DNA of 64,000 nt from Icerya purchasi (Eukaryota > Arthropoda > Insecta > Hemiptera > Monophlebidae): positions 17,357,443 to 17,421,442 of the forward strand of contig CM077116.1 of assembly GCA_039619475.1 (NCBI GenBank). The letters run 5' to 3'. Of the stretch, positions 19,827 through 31,033 are shown piece after piece. Position numbers and translations under genes: made by a program. Under the pieces are notes generated by a model that worked only from the letters and a program-made list of their open reading frames with translations, did no database searches and was not told the DNA's origin. Position 1 is the stretch's first letter. Every line of letters starts with the position of its first letter.

Positions 19827-21000
19827 GAGGGTGGTTTGAAAAGTTCCGGGCCTCTCAATGAAAAAAACATATTTTTATGAAAACAGTGCTTTATTTCTCA
19901 ACATAGTCTCCATTTAGGCTCACACATTTGCTCCATCGCTCGGAAAGTTTATTAATACCGACCTTGTAGGTTTCTTCAGGAAGGTCTCGAAAATATTCAT
20001 CAACGATCACCTCACTGTCATTTGCAAATCTTTTCTCTCCGAGCCATTTCTTCAAATTGGGGAGTAGATGATAGTCGCACGGTGCCAAATTTTGCGAATA
20101 GAGCGAACGCGGAAGTAATTCGAACCTTAATTCGTTGATTTTTGCCATCGCGACTACAGAGGTGTGATCAGGCGCATTGTCTTGATGGAAAATAACATTT
20201 TTTTTCGCCAAATGTGGACGTTTTTTTTTATTTCTTTGCTTAACCGTTGAAGCAGAGCTGCGTAATATGCTCTGTTCATTGTTTTACCTTTTTTAAGATA
20301 GTCGATAAAAATTATTTCGCGTGCATCCCAGAAAACCGTCGCCATGACTTTGTTGAACGACAAAATCACCTTTGATTTCTTCGGAGCTGCTTGACCTTTC
20401 TCAATTCATTGCCTAGACTGTTCTTTGGACTTTGTAGTATAGTGGTGAACCTAAGTTTCATCAACATTAATGAATCAACGAAAAAAATTCGGCAAGTACT
20501 GAAGGTTTTGAGCAAAGATGTCTTTTCGACGCTGTTTTTGTTTAGGTATGAGCAAGTGCGGCACCCATCTTGCGCAGAGCTTGTTCATGCCCAAAACTAC
20601 GTGTAAAATATGGTACACTCATTCAGACGATATGCCTACACCTTCAGCTAACTCTTTAAATTTGATGCGCCGCCGATCTTCCAGCACCATTTTGTGTATT
20701 TTTTCGGCGATTTTTGGCGTAGATGCTTCTATCGGGCGTCCACTGCGTGGTTCATCTTTTGTGCTCGTACTACCCATCATAAATTCTGCAACCCAGCGTT
20801 TATCGGTGCCTTTTGAAGGAGAAGACTCCTTTTACGTAACACACGTCTTTTCTACTTGAAGCTGCTATAAAACTGGTAATACGTTTTCAAACAAGCTGAC
20901 ACTTGTTCAGTGACGCTGTGAAGGATCGAACTGCGCAACACGCTCGATGAATTAACCCTCTGTTTCTGGGCGAAGCCCGGAACTTTTCAAACCACACTCG
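19827..21000 (-). mobile_element. mariner element (1174 bp) with 26-bp TIRs and TA duplications
   Basis: The left end CGAGGGTGGTTTGAAAAGTT and the inverted right end CGAGTGTGGTTTGAAAAGTT (each continuing CCGGGC) match in 25 of 26 positions. TA dinucleotides flank both sides (19825-19826 and 21001-21002). The length and the coding content fit Tc1/mariner. It sits inside the RTE-like relic. Confidence 0.92.
19891..20950 (-). pseudogene. mariner transposase, frameshifted
   Basis: DDE/D transposase that would cut and paste the element. The C-terminal part (20211-19891) has HQDNAPDHTS and NLAPCDYHLLPNLKKWLG; the two Asp are separated by exactly 34 residues, the D34D spacing of mariner. The preceding part (20369-20154) is in another frame: VMATVFWDAREIIFIDYLKK and YYAALLQRLSKEI. 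The N-terminal helix-turn-helix region up to about 20950 is readable only across further disruptions. Inactive copy. Confidence 0.85.
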
Positions 21001-22090
21001 TATGTGTGTTTTATAGACTTTGAAAAAGCCTTCGACAAAGTGCGGTATGGAAAATTATTTAATATGTTACAAGAAATTGGCTTAGATACTGTAGATAAAA
21101 GATTAATAAAATATTTATATTTACAACAAACGGCAGCGACTAAATAATGAAGAAAGGACAGATAATATCAAAATCGAATGCGGTGTTAGGGAGGAGTGCG
21201 TTTTGTCGCCAGCATTGTTTGATATAAATGTAGATATTATACGAGTATTTTGGAGAAGCTTCAACAAATAGAATTGAAGGTATCAAAATAGCAGGTGAAA
21301 TCATAAATAATATAAGATACGCAGACGGCACCGGTAATATTAGCGGAAAATGCGAAGGACCTAGAAATATTATTGAAAATAGAACCTGTGATAAATACGG
21401 TATTGTAATTAATACTAAGAAAACTAAAGTAATCGGGGCAGTAGAGTAAACTGAAGATAATACTAAGAAATAGCGAATTAGAAGTAGTAAACAGATACAA
21501 ATACCTAGACACTTGGCTTTAATAACGCTGAAGACCTAAAGGAAGAAATTAAATGTAGAATAGGGCAGGCCGGAGTAGCATTTATGAAAATGAGGAAAAC
21601 ACTTCCACCGCATGAAATATCTCTTGCATTAAGAATCGGAGCTTTAAAATGTTGCGTATGGTCAGTGTTATTGTATAGCTGCGAATCACGGACGCTGAAT
21701 GCTAAAATAACAGTCATTATAGAAGCCTTCAAAATGTGGTGTTACCGCCGTATACTGCGTATACCGTAGACTGCAAAAAAGAAGAATAAAGAAATATTAA
21801 ATATATTGAAAAAAGACAGAGAGTTGTTGAATATAATCGAACGAAAAAAAACACCATACTTAGGGCACATATTAAGAGGTGTAAAATATACACTGTCACA
21901 GACCATAATAATAACGGAGAAGATAGAACGAAAAAGAAGAATTGGCAAAAGAGCGATTTCTTGACTTGATAATATCGGAAAATGGTGTTCTATGAGAAGG
22001 TAGAAGATTTATTCCACACGGTAAGGAACCGCCGAGGATTATATTGTAACGAACTAAATTTGTTGTTTCTTTTAATTTAAATATTGTATT

Positions 22091-23190
22091 GGTAGAGATC
22101 CAATTTTTCCAAATGTTGATAAATAAAAAAAAATAATTATTCCGAAAAAAAAATTTAGCGGGCGCCAGTGGCAAATCACGGCTTGCCACCCCCGGAAAAG
22201 CTCTGCCTAGCAGAACATTAGGCTTTTTAACAAAAAGAAATATCTGAAAAATTTGCAGATAAAAATAAAAAAAAATACTAAGAAAAACTCGAAACTGGCC
22301 GGTATACTCTCCGAAACGGAGATATCACGGGTCCCACCACGTGTCCAATAAGAAACTTCTGGAGACTATGAATATTGAAGAAGACGGAATTTAACAAAAA
22401 AAACAATTATACGACGTTCAATCACAGACTGGGAACAAATATATATCTATACAAGGAAAATTAATTAACCAAATTTCTAACCGGTTCGACATAAAGAAAA
22501 ATTAAACGGTAAAATTACTAGATACGGAGGAAATCTGAAACACGCGACGACGTGCCAGAACCGAATTAAAAGTACGACTGACTAGTGAAGATCGACTTTA
22601 TAATGCAACTAAAATATACACGAACGAAGATTTCGGTACACGATGGGCTTTTACTGACGGATATAGCCGAATCGCCGAAATTACCCGTTACCTTATCAAT
22701 GAATAATACTAACGCCGTCGACTTTTCTAGAACATTTCTTAATTTCGATGTATATTAAAGTGGCAACTAGCCTGTATGTTTCCGGGATTTAATAAACTCA
22801 GTCGCCACTCCGCATTTTCGACCACACTTCTCTACCCTAAACACAGTTGACAAAACGGCTGCGCCTGGGATTACCACGCTTCTCGGCCGAAGTAGCGTCT
22901 TCGATCGCAATTCCCCGTCCTTTATATTGCCCGAGAAAAAACCCGATAAAATAAATGACTTTAACCGAACGAAATAATTTTTACCTCGGACAGCGTTATC
23001 TGAAAGCGTATAATACGTAATAAAACGCAATATCTGCCGAATCCGTCTCAAAATATAAAAAAGATGTAAAAATAATAGGAATAATAGAAATTAATTCGAA
23101 AAAGGGAAATAAAGAATTGTGAATAGTTTGCGGTTAGCGATATATGCTGGTATATATGTATATGTACCGAGTTCGGAAATGTGGAAGTTT
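22091..23190. other. No gene assigned; two coding-like stretches of unknown family
   Basis: On the plus strand, 22555-22710 reads RTELKVRLTSEDRLYNATKI, then YTNEDFGTRWAFTDGYSR and IAEITRYLINE before a stop, with even amino-acid composition. On the minus strand, 23051-22767 is a 94-codon frame starting MRRIRQILRFITYYT and including VIPGAAVLSTVFRVEKCGRK. Neither matches a family I know. They may be pieces of a decayed element. The rest is AT-rich. Confidence 0.3.
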
Positions 23191-23700
23191 TGTTATAACG
23201 TAATTGGGTTGCATTAGAGAAATTCCGAGCAATCTGGCGAACTCGCTAAGACATAAGCCGGTGTGTGTGCTTGAGTTAGTAGTTAGTAATAAAAGCGCGT
23301 GTGAATGACGTCAGGCTTGCGATTAAGTATTAGTAATAGCAAAAAGGTATCGGACATCGCGCGGCCGAGCGATTGATGGGAAATTTCGCATTAGAAGCGA
23401 TGCCTAAACAATTGCTCAGCTACGCAAATTATTGCGTATAAATATATGCGTCTTTCGAAGCCGCGGGCTTCTTCGTTTTCCTCGCCATCCGATCAACGTT
23501 GTGATCGATCGGTAATCGTTTTGTCGAAAGTTGTATGTCGAAGACTATCATTAACTAGTCGAGTAGAATAACCGCTATCCAGAAAATATATCATTTTTTT
23601 AATTGTTGTATTTAATTTCATTTTTTACTCTTCCGGCTCTTTTTGTAGTCCAATCCTCGCGATTGTCGTTCGCGTGGTAGGCGTATTGAGCAAGGGGCAG
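23191..23700 (+). other. Possible solo LTR (weak)
   Basis: Starting at TGTTATAACG, a start seen in several Gypsy-type LTRs, the segment is GC-richer than its flanks and carries a TATA-like GTATAAATATATGCG near 23437. I find neither a matching CA/ACA end with target duplication nor a second LTR, nor gag/pol. A low-confidence suggestion only. Confidence 0.2.
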
Positions 23701-24192
23701 TTTTTCTATCTTTTTCTGTTTTTATTCTTTCTTTTAAAGATTTCAAAGTTAAGCGTTTACAAGAAAATCAAGAAAACCAGTGTTTCGATCAGTCTAAATA
23801 ATCCATTTCAGCTCATCACTTGAAGATGTTAATTCAAAACTGCCATCGGAAAACGAAACTGCTGGTGGCCCAACCCTGTTCACTGGTGTTCATTACGAGT
23901 CCTGCTAAGTGAACCACTTTGGAATCTCATTATGTGTCAGAGACACCTATAAACGGAAAGGAAGCTCGATGAAATGAGCCGGTATTTTACTCTGTTCAAT
24001 GTTACTAAGCTTAATACATTAACGAACGATTTGTCAATGTGGGACTCGCTTTAATTTACCTACATTTTAAGCAAATTTACAAATCTTTCAGATACGTAAA
24101 CAGTTAATTATTGGATAGATTTTCGATCATCACCGTTTCAAGGTATAAAAACAGATTTCACCTTCTCTATAACTTAGTTAATTTAATACATA

Positions 24193-25108
24193 GGTTGTCG
24201 CAAAGAAGGTGAGACTAAATTCCACATAGACAGCCAGCACTACCGATCGTCTAGAAAACATACTAGGATGAATATTTAGTTTATTACCTATCGATTGAGT
24301 TCTTGACAAGATCGGTTCGTTGAATACAAGCTGCCATATGGCTGTGTAAAATTAACTATGCATGCGAACCCGTCGTAGATTTTTAACAACGAAAAAAAAA
24401 TGAATGAAATATATAAACTTTTCTTCAGAATCATTGGCAGTAAGTAATCAAACATCTTTTTCAAAATATGTCCCCTTCACAGCTAAATACGCGCATATTC
24501 GGTATGGCCGTTTAATGAACGTTTTTGAGAACTCATCCTCAGGTATTGCGAGATTAACGTGATTGCTCCTGCGCTTTTCTGCTGTCGAACTTTTATTTTG
24601 CGCGGTGATGTGACTTCCGTGTGGTAGTTTTCAGTTTAGTGGCAGGATCGAAGTAACAGATCCACGTTTCGTCGACGATAATGATCCTGTGCAAGAAGGA
24701 TGTGTTTCATTTTTAATCGGCCTCTTCCACTTGGTGCAAGCATCAACGCGCTGCTGCATTTGATCTCTTGTAAGCATGAGGATGAATTCTCAAAAACGTT
24801 CACTAAATGGCAATATGGACGAGTGTTTAGCTTGAAGGGGGTACATTTTGAAAAAAATGTTCGGTTACTTGCTGGTAACGATTCCGAATAAAAATTTATA
24901 TGTTTCATTCATTTTTTTCTGTTTAAAATTTTAGAGGGGTTCGCATAATTTTTATACAGCCATACGACAGCTCTTTTTCAACGAACTGAGCTTGTTAAGC
25001 GCTCGATCGGTATGTAATGATCCAAATATTCATTCTGGTATGTTTTTCAGTCGATAAGTAATGCTGGGTGTATATACGGAATTTAGTCTCACTTTCTTTG
25101 CGACAGCC
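24193..25108. mobile_element. Fold-back mariner derivative with arms of about 335 bp
   Basis: The ends GGTTGTCGCAAAGAAGGTGA and, inverted, GGCTGTCGCAAAGAAAGTGA are flanked by TA (24191-24192 and 25109-25110). The inverted similarity runs far beyond a normal TIR: 24193-24532 against 24777-25108, including the 3' coding end of the transposase in both arms. The unique centre holds only the middle of a transposase. The element looks like two mariner 3' halves joined in opposite orientation. Confidence 0.8.
24600..24840 (-). pseudogene. mariner transposase remnant (central region)
   Basis: Minus-strand reading gives LTRDQMQQRVDACTKWKRPI, then after a frameshift FLHRIIIVDETWICYFDPAT, where VDETW holds the first catalytic Asp of mariner transposases. 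Downstream catalytic Asp motifs are missing. C-terminal codons (FEKNVRLLAGNDSE on the plus strand, its counterpart on the minus strand in the left arm) appear at both ends of the element. Confidence 0.7.
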
Positions 25109-26634
25109 TAAGTAAATTGGCGTTCAGTAACTATGTAATAATGTTTAAAGTATATCGTACGAAATAAATTTTAAATTAATGTCGAATAAAAACTTCAGCA
25201 ATGAGGATTAGAATCGGTGTCCTTCTATTTAAAAAACTAGCGACATAAATTAAACCACTGTTAAAAACTTAAGAGTGTAAACGTAATGTTATTTTACGTA
25301 AATCACTTTCGATACGTCTTATGATGACTTACGAGTGTTAAACGTTAGGCATTGCAACATGTACAGTACATATGATAATTGAAAATAAATAAAATAATTA
25401 AACGAAATAAATAGAATAAAGTATATAATTATAAGACGGGAGTCTGTCGCTGGGGTATGATCAACCGGAAGCTGCCAAGCGGAAAAAAGCTCTGCGATTG
25501 GTGGAGCAAGAAGTAAGTGGTCGACCGTGAAAAGAAAGAAATATTGAGCGAATATATAAAACGAATCAAAGTTAATAATTGTTGAGATCGTGTTTAATAA
25601 GTTTGACGTTAGATAAACAACACCACCGGAATTACCGTTTAAAGGCCCTAGGTGAAATAGTAAAGTCTTCCAACAAACGTTTAATCCGATCCGGTTTGTA
25701 ATATTATATAGCGAATTAGTCACTCAAATCTGGATTAATTACACAAAGGCGTTTTTACTTTCTTTTCAACTTTTTTTAAAAAAAGAGAGCCCGAAAAGGG
25801 GAATCAATGGCTCAAATAATGGACGGAAAAAGGAAAGATGGAGAACGATCGTTACGAAAGAAAGATGTGTAAATACTGAACTAGCGTCTGGTCTAATGGA
25901 TAAAAAGTCCGTACTAAAGTTAAAATTAAACTGATTTGGACTTGACGATCGTGTATTTTGAAAAGCCAATCATATCGATACTAAAATATGTTTACCCAGC
26001 TTAATCCTTTATAACGTTTTAAATACCCCTTTTATTAAGACAATTTTTAGCAGTTTTTAAAATCTGACGCAAACAGAATGTATAACACCTTCTTGAAAAA
26101 ACGGGACACTTAAAGTAAGAAAATGTTCTCGCGATGTTCTTTCTGCCGTTTAATGGAATCTACATGGCATCTAACACCAAACGTGTCTCTTCATCATGGA
26201 TGTTTAAATCTTCCATGTTCATTACATTACGATTAGCATTTTATTGCAATTGTTGTTACTATTCTCGTCTTTCACCTTAAACACGGCTATTCTTACTGAA
26301 TTTGTTCTTACAATGTCTAAGTACTAGATTTCGTATATTCCCAATTACGCTGCTGTGCGCAATGCCTAATCTTATTTGTTGCCACGATATTGGTGTTCTA
26401 AATTGTAAATATGCACCATCAATTCTTACTGCAATTCCATAAAGGCACTTGAATAATCATTCCAGAGCTCTCATTGAAGAGGTTCGACACCTATTCTGTA
26501 CTTGTAGTGTTGCTGTTGGAACAATGAGGTCATCGATGTTGTTTACACCGGTAAGGTAAAGTAAAAGAAAAAATTGAGTATTTAGATACCGCTAATTTTA
26601 TACCGCAATGTATATTTTTGGTGATTTTTTTTAG
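25109..26634. other. No gene recognised
   Basis: AT-rich DNA. Minus-strand frames at 25319-25723 (134 codons) and 25766-25969 are Phe/Leu/Ile-rich without recognisable domains and look like chance frames. Confidence 0.45.
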
Positions 26635-26769
26635 GCACTGCTGCGTATAATGATGCATACCAAAGTGACTCTGTTGCAATATGGCTGTGTTATAATTTTG
26701 TTATTCAATTAGCTGAAATACTTCGAAATGATGAAAACACGAAACTGAAAGATATGATAAAAAATTTGG
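26635..26769 (+). CDS. Isolated exon-like block (135 bp, phase 1-1), protein not recognised
   Basis: A T-rich acceptor ending TTTTTTTTAG precedes it and a perfect donor GTAAGT follows at 26770. One frame is open across the whole block: two bases, 44 codons (TAAYNDAYQSDSVAIWLCYN, FVIQLAEILRND, TKLKDMIKNL), one base. The composition is that of an ordinary soluble helical protein, unlike the TE relics around it. Adjacent DNA is stop-rich, so it is not part of a longer ORF. I do not recognise the family. A second block at 39593 has compatible phase. Alternative: a chance open stretch or an exon captured in a repeat. Confidence 0.45.
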
Positions 26770-27081
26770 GTAAGTCATAATGTTCTCTTAGTAACTTTTT
26801 TTAGAGGTGACATAACCGCTTAATAGTTTAATTCACTCTCTTCCGCAAAAGAGGAGACAAAGAAGGTTGTCGCACACTCACACGATAAAATGTCCGCAGC
26901 GAAAACATTTTGTCTGAAAGCGTATTTTCCCGCTATGGACCCTTAGCAGAGAAAGCTCTTAAACAGGATGAAGTTTCGTTGTAGGCACGTTTCAACATTT
27001 TGTCTCCGAAAAAATCAGAAAAAGGTAGGTTTTTTATAATGTCTACCTGAGCAACCTATATACTTTCATATACACACATAA
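26770..27081. other. No gene recognised
   Basis: AT-rich sequence after the exon-like block; presumed intron if that exon is real. Confidence 0.4.
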
Positions 27082-27420
27082 GTCATCGCGATAGCCTAGC
27101 GCTTGGCTTCCGTTACGGAAGTCTCGAGCTCCAGTTTGATCCCGGACGATGACAGAAATTATTGCGAAAAATTAAATTGAATAATCGCTAATAGTCATGT
27201 GGAAAGCAGTGGCAATCCACCATGTATACAATCATACAAGCGGGGCTGCATTTGTATATCGATAATTAAACATGAACAATCAGTTCCGAGTGTTGTCTTG
27301 CGTGCGCACCAACGTTCCATATAACAATTGCCATGAACGATACCTTTTCGGTACAGCTAGATTGTACAAATACGTAGTTTCGACGCTCGTGATAAGATTA
27401 CTGATCATAACTAAAAGTGG
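27082..27420 (+). mobile_element. tRNA-derived SINE, copy 1
   Basis: The head starts GTCATCGCGATAGCCTAGCG, with a decayed B box (TTTGATCCC) and the tRNA-like closing GACGATGAC. The body shares AATCGCTAAT, a GTGGAAAGCAGTGGCAATCC-type block and ATTTGTATATCGATAA with the other copies, and its 3' part (GTACAGCTAGATTGTACAAA) with the minus-strand copy ending near 54858. Non-coding; mobilised in trans by a LINE RT (family knowledge). Confidence 0.75.
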
Positions 27421-27649
27421 CCTATAGTTCCGAGCAAATGAACTATCTTATAAAAAGTTATTCGAATTAAATGTGTTTAGATAATTTGTTGTAATGAAAG
27501 AAAACGTTTGAAACTTTCTTTACTACCATCTCATAAAATTCAGCCGAGAACCGATGCAAAATTGTCTTTATATTATATACAATTGCATAATGTATATGGA
27601 TTTATCTACATATAAATAATTATTTTCGGATCATACCTCTTAAAAAGAA

Positions 27650-27684
<35 letters not shown>

Positions 27685-27686
27685 CA
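27650..27686. repeat. (CA)n(TA)n microsatellite
   Basis: A run of CA followed by TA dinucleotides directly abuts the CAGTAGAACC terminus of the pogo-like element, which may have used TA as target. Confidence 0.8.
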
Positions 27687-28460
27687 CAGTAGAACCCCGG
27701 TTATCCGAACTAAACCGAAACGTTTCCGACTATGACGAGTACCGTGTTTTTAAAGTTAAAACGACGAGAAATGAGCACGTGACTCATCACGGTGGTGAGT
27801 GACTTTCTGTATCCCTCTCTCATGCTATGTATTCTGCCCCAGGTCACAAAGTGAATAAAGAACGCATAATAATTCTTTTAGCTTGAAATGCCTCTGGGAC
27901 TCATAGACTGTCGCCAGCGTACATCAGCAAATCAAAAAAACCCTAAAAGGATATCCTACCAAATGCTTTACCGGTTTTTTATAGAGCACAAAAAAGTGCT
28001 TAGATGTCTTCTGAGCTGTTTTCCGAATGGTTTTTTGATCACTTTGTGGCGAAATTTGAGAAGTTTTTAGCTGAAAAAGGACTGCCTAAAAAGCGATTTT
28101 ATTGACTGGCAATGCGTTTGTACACCCCTGTGAATTAAAAAGTGACGATATTGTGATTCGCTTCCTTTCCCCAAACATTACTAGTCTGATTTAGCCTCTG
28201 GATCAGGGTGTCATAGAAACGTTTAGACAACACTACCGAGAGATGTTACTGAGAACCATCCTACAAGATTGCGAAACACCGAATAAAGATATGAATGAAG
28301 CTCTGAAATCAGTGAACATGAAACATGTGATTTATTAGTGGACGCAAGCATGGGACAAGATTCAAAATGAAACACTTGAGGAAGAGGGAACAGAAAGTAA
28401 AGTTTTGAAAACGTGCCAGAGATGATTCGTACAATCCCTGGATGCGAATTCGATACGTAT
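27687..28460 (+). pseudogene. pogo/Tigger-type DNA transposon relic
   Basis: The left end CAGTAGAACCCCGGTTATCC, continuing GAACT, resembles pogo/Tigger termini. The decayed coding region then gives VNKERIIILLA-like, YISKSKKP, SSELFSEWFFDHFV, EKFLAEKGLPKKRF, LTGNAFVHPCELKSDDIVIR, FLSPNITSLI.PLDQGVIETF and NMKHVIY.WTQAWDKIQ. This is the DDE_1 transposase order; the catalytic LDNAPSHP-type Asp is replaced (GNAFVHP). Several stops and frameshifts. No matching right terminus was found, so the right end is deleted or diverged. Confidence 0.8.
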
Positions 28461-29199
28461 GGTCTTTGCAAGGTAGTCCCACGATGACCACTTTCTAATT
28501 GGACTAGTTTGTGAGCCGACATTTATCCGCACTGTCACTTGAATTATGCTCTATCCCTTTCAAATTATTCTTCTTAGTTTTTTAAAGTTGAACTTAAAAT
28601 TTAAAAAATAATGCCTATTCTAATGAACTCTTTCAGTCCCATAATCAGTGTTAAGTTTTAATCTATACACGTCCTTAACACTCTTTCTTGTGTTCCATAT
28701 GGTGAAATCTTTTCTTCCTGGACTTCAGTGATTGTTATTCCCATTTCTAAAAACGTTCTAGTTTCCTTTAAATAGGTTTAGGTTTTCAGGCGCGCACTGG
28801 TTCGTCTTACTGTGTTAAGCTTTTTACTTATGAAATTTTTCATTATAAAATACTAAACTCTGGCTTCTTGCAACGGTATATATTTCCTGCGCTTTTGATA
28901 TTGTTCACCTTTATCATAGATAACCAAAAATCCGTAGAGTTTCACCATTTCATGATGCAACATTCCTTTTATTTTTTTTTTTACTTGACATTAGAAGAAC
29001 GATTTCCGCGATCACCTTCACGGTTCTTTCTTTAGTTCCGCTCATTTCAACAATTCGCATCTCGTTCCCTGCTCTCTTCCTTCTTATTCTTTGCCGACGA
29101 CATATTGCTCTTCTTGCCTTATTCATATTAGAGAAGTTAATGAAGCATTTAAGAATTTATTTTCATGCTGCCACTTTTCTGTTTCATTAATTCAACGTA

Positions 29200-29600
29200 G
29201 TCGTCGCGATGGTCAAGGCCCTATTGGCTAGAGCGCTTGGCTTCCGTTTCGGGAGGCTCGGGTTCGATCCAGGGCGATGACAGAATATGCACGCTAGTTC
29301 AGTATACAGCAGTCTAGACACACACTTAGGGAACTGCATTTGTATATCGATAAATCAAGCGACTATAGTCAGTTCCAAATGTAGTTGTACGTGTGCGCCA
29401 GCGTCGCATAAATATATTCAGCCGGCGAGCAATCGCATCAACGTGAGTAGTCCGGTCGTCTTGGTTCGCATTGCCACTATTATTCTAACTTTGGTCGGCA
29501 GCACGGAGGCCAGTTTACGTGCTCCGTGCTGTGATGTGGTTGTGCACCCATTTCGATATTGTCAAGTTCTCGCACAGACTTTGTATTTCTAACATGTAAT
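29200..29600 (+). mobile_element. tRNA-derived SINE, copy 2
   Basis: A head starting GTCGTCGCGATGG with a perfect B box (GGTTCGATCC) ends GGCGATGAC. The body has CATTTGTATATCGATAAATC, AAGCGACTATAGTCAGTTCC and GCAATCGCATCAACGTGAGT, nearly the same as the copy at 55283. Inserted in the family B relic just after the RT motif C region. Confidence 0.8.
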
Positions 29601-30053
29601 CGGTATATCGTTAACATATCTGAAATGTATATGGTTACCTCGGATACGAGAGAGCATGTCTAATAATAATAATATTTGAACTCGCTTGTACGGCAGATGT
29701 GTTTCATTTTTAAACAATGTACATTTTCGAATTTTACGAGCTATCTCTTCCGTGTATTCTTTAACGATTATTGATTTCGAATTATGTAATTACCCCTATC
29801 ACGTTTCGTCATCGAAATGCTAAACTTGTTAAAATCCTTTTCTTCGCCAAATGAAGGCGTAATTTCACTGATTACACCCTATTCTCATTTCCTTGTATAA
29901 GTTCGTTAACCGCTTCAAATTTGATTAGAGTTGTTCTCGGAAATATTTACCTCCTAACCTCCTAAACTTATGTAATCAAAAATTGTTGTCTTCATCGCCG
30001 CCTTGCTGTTTTAAAATTCTCTCTCTTCTATTTGTCTCAGATCCTGTTTGAGA

Positions 30054-30226
30054 TTTTTTTTTTTTTTTTTTTTTTAATAAAATTTTCAAACCGTGGTTAG
30101 ACCCCGGGCCGTGTATAATATCTAGACTATTACGGCCCGAGAGTCTCCGGTTACAGGAATGCCCCTAATCCATTGTCCCTGACGAACTGGAAGACTGCAC
30201 TTTGGTTCGCTTCTGAGTTTGAGAGA
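30054..30226 (-). mobile_element. 5'-truncated I-like element copy (3' end only)
   Basis: The T run 30054-30075 (poly(A) on the minus strand) and the adjoining 150 bp are practically identical to 30938-31109, the 3' end of the full-length element. Similarity stops exactly after TTTGAGAGA. This is a typical 5'-truncated product of target-primed reverse transcription, and a young one. Confidence 0.92.
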
Positions 30227-30985
30227 TGTATAATACATTTTCCGCTTAACCCCACGATCAAAAAAAATGTTCCTGCTTATAAAAGGGCTAATAATGCTAA
30301 AGTTAGGTATACACTTAATTTATCAAAAAATCTTCTTGAAACATTTTCTGTTCGTCACTCCCTAGAACTCCTCTCTTTCATAAGTTTGGAAAAAGGCTGG
30401 ATCTTCTAAGTTCCCATCCTCTGAAACGTTCTTCCAATTTCCATATTCCTGCTGACAGTTCAATACTTTTTATTGTGTCTGTTGATCCAACTTACCTTTC
30501 TTCACTTAATAAATTGTACTTTATTCCATTGCGTAAAATTTTCCTTCTCTTAACTTCTGCCTTCAGCATTAGTGAATTAAAGTTTGTTTTTTTTAAATAT
30601 TCTCCGCTACAAATCTTGCCAGAATACTTTATCTTACCCAGAAAAAATGTTCAAACAATCCGTTAGTTTTCTCCTAAATTTTTTAAAATTCTATCTTTTC
30701 TAGTAGTATAACCGCTTCCTCTGGAATTCTTTTATCATCGTTCTCATTCCTACAGAAAGTTCTTTCCTACATCCCATAGTAGTTGTTTGAAGGCATACTA
30801 AACAAATACCTTGTTCGGTAGTTGGAATGCAATAATGTACATTCTTGTAATTTGTTCGGTTTTTGTTCTAGTACGGACTTTTTCGATTGTATCAAATCCT
30901 TTATTCGAAAACATTACGCCTTGGCTTCCTTCATTAATTTTTTTTTTTTTTTTTTTTTATTAAAATTTTCAAACCGTGGTTAGAC

Positions 30986-31024
30986 CCCGGGCCGTGTATA
31001 ATATCTAGACTATTACGGCCCGAG
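30986..31024 (-). other. 3'-UTR hairpin of the I-like element
   Basis: On the element strand the arms CTCGGGCCGT and ACGGCCCGGG pair over 10 bp (one G-U), enclosing an AT-rich loop with its own AATA/TATT pairing. It lies about 30 nt before the poly(A). Also present at 30103-30141 in the truncated copy, and as a structural equivalent with different stem bases at 47536-47576. Confidence 0.75.
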
Positions 31025-31033
31025 AGTCTCCGG

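Larger units (their letters stand above)
19340..22090 (+). pseudogene. RTE-like non-LTR element relic, RT to C terminus, split by a mariner
   Basis: The left part (19340-19826) carries KIRKAPGPDNVVAEIIKLF and KEQFVSDVGW. The right part (21001-22090) resumes CFIDFEKAFDKVRYGKLF (motif A), ECGVREECVLSPALFDINVD (motif B), YADGTGNIS (decayed motif C; second Asp replaced), SVLLYSCESRTLNAK and KMWCYRRILRIP, then a KRRIGKRAIS block near the end. Frameshifts and stops are frequent. The two halves meet across the mariner with the codon series preserved, showing that the mariner entered an already resident element. The endonuclease is absent, as in a 5'-truncated insertion. Confidence 0.8.
28690..30937 (+). 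pseudogene. Family B RT relic, split by a SINE and a truncated I-like copy
   Basis: RT fingers are visible near 28700-28930. SFLFFADDILLFLPY follows near 29080-29125, with motif C intact, matching SLFFADDILLFSSS of the main copy. A SINE then intervenes (29200). The relic resumes near 29815 with MLNLLKSFSSP-like sequence, matching RLNLLKSLSPT. It is then interrupted by the I-like 3' fragment at 30054, beyond which (30227-30937) pyrimidine-rich DNA with LPRKNVQTIR-like translation probably continues it. Heavily decayed. Confidence 0.6.

Noticed and set aside
20518..20859. 113-codon plus-strand frame
   Set aside because: Antisense to the mariner transposase.
30103..30141. Hairpin as a bacterial-type terminator
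   Set aside because: It lies in the 3' UTR of a eukaryotic retrotransposon copy; the adjoining T run is the poly(A) tail of the other strand.
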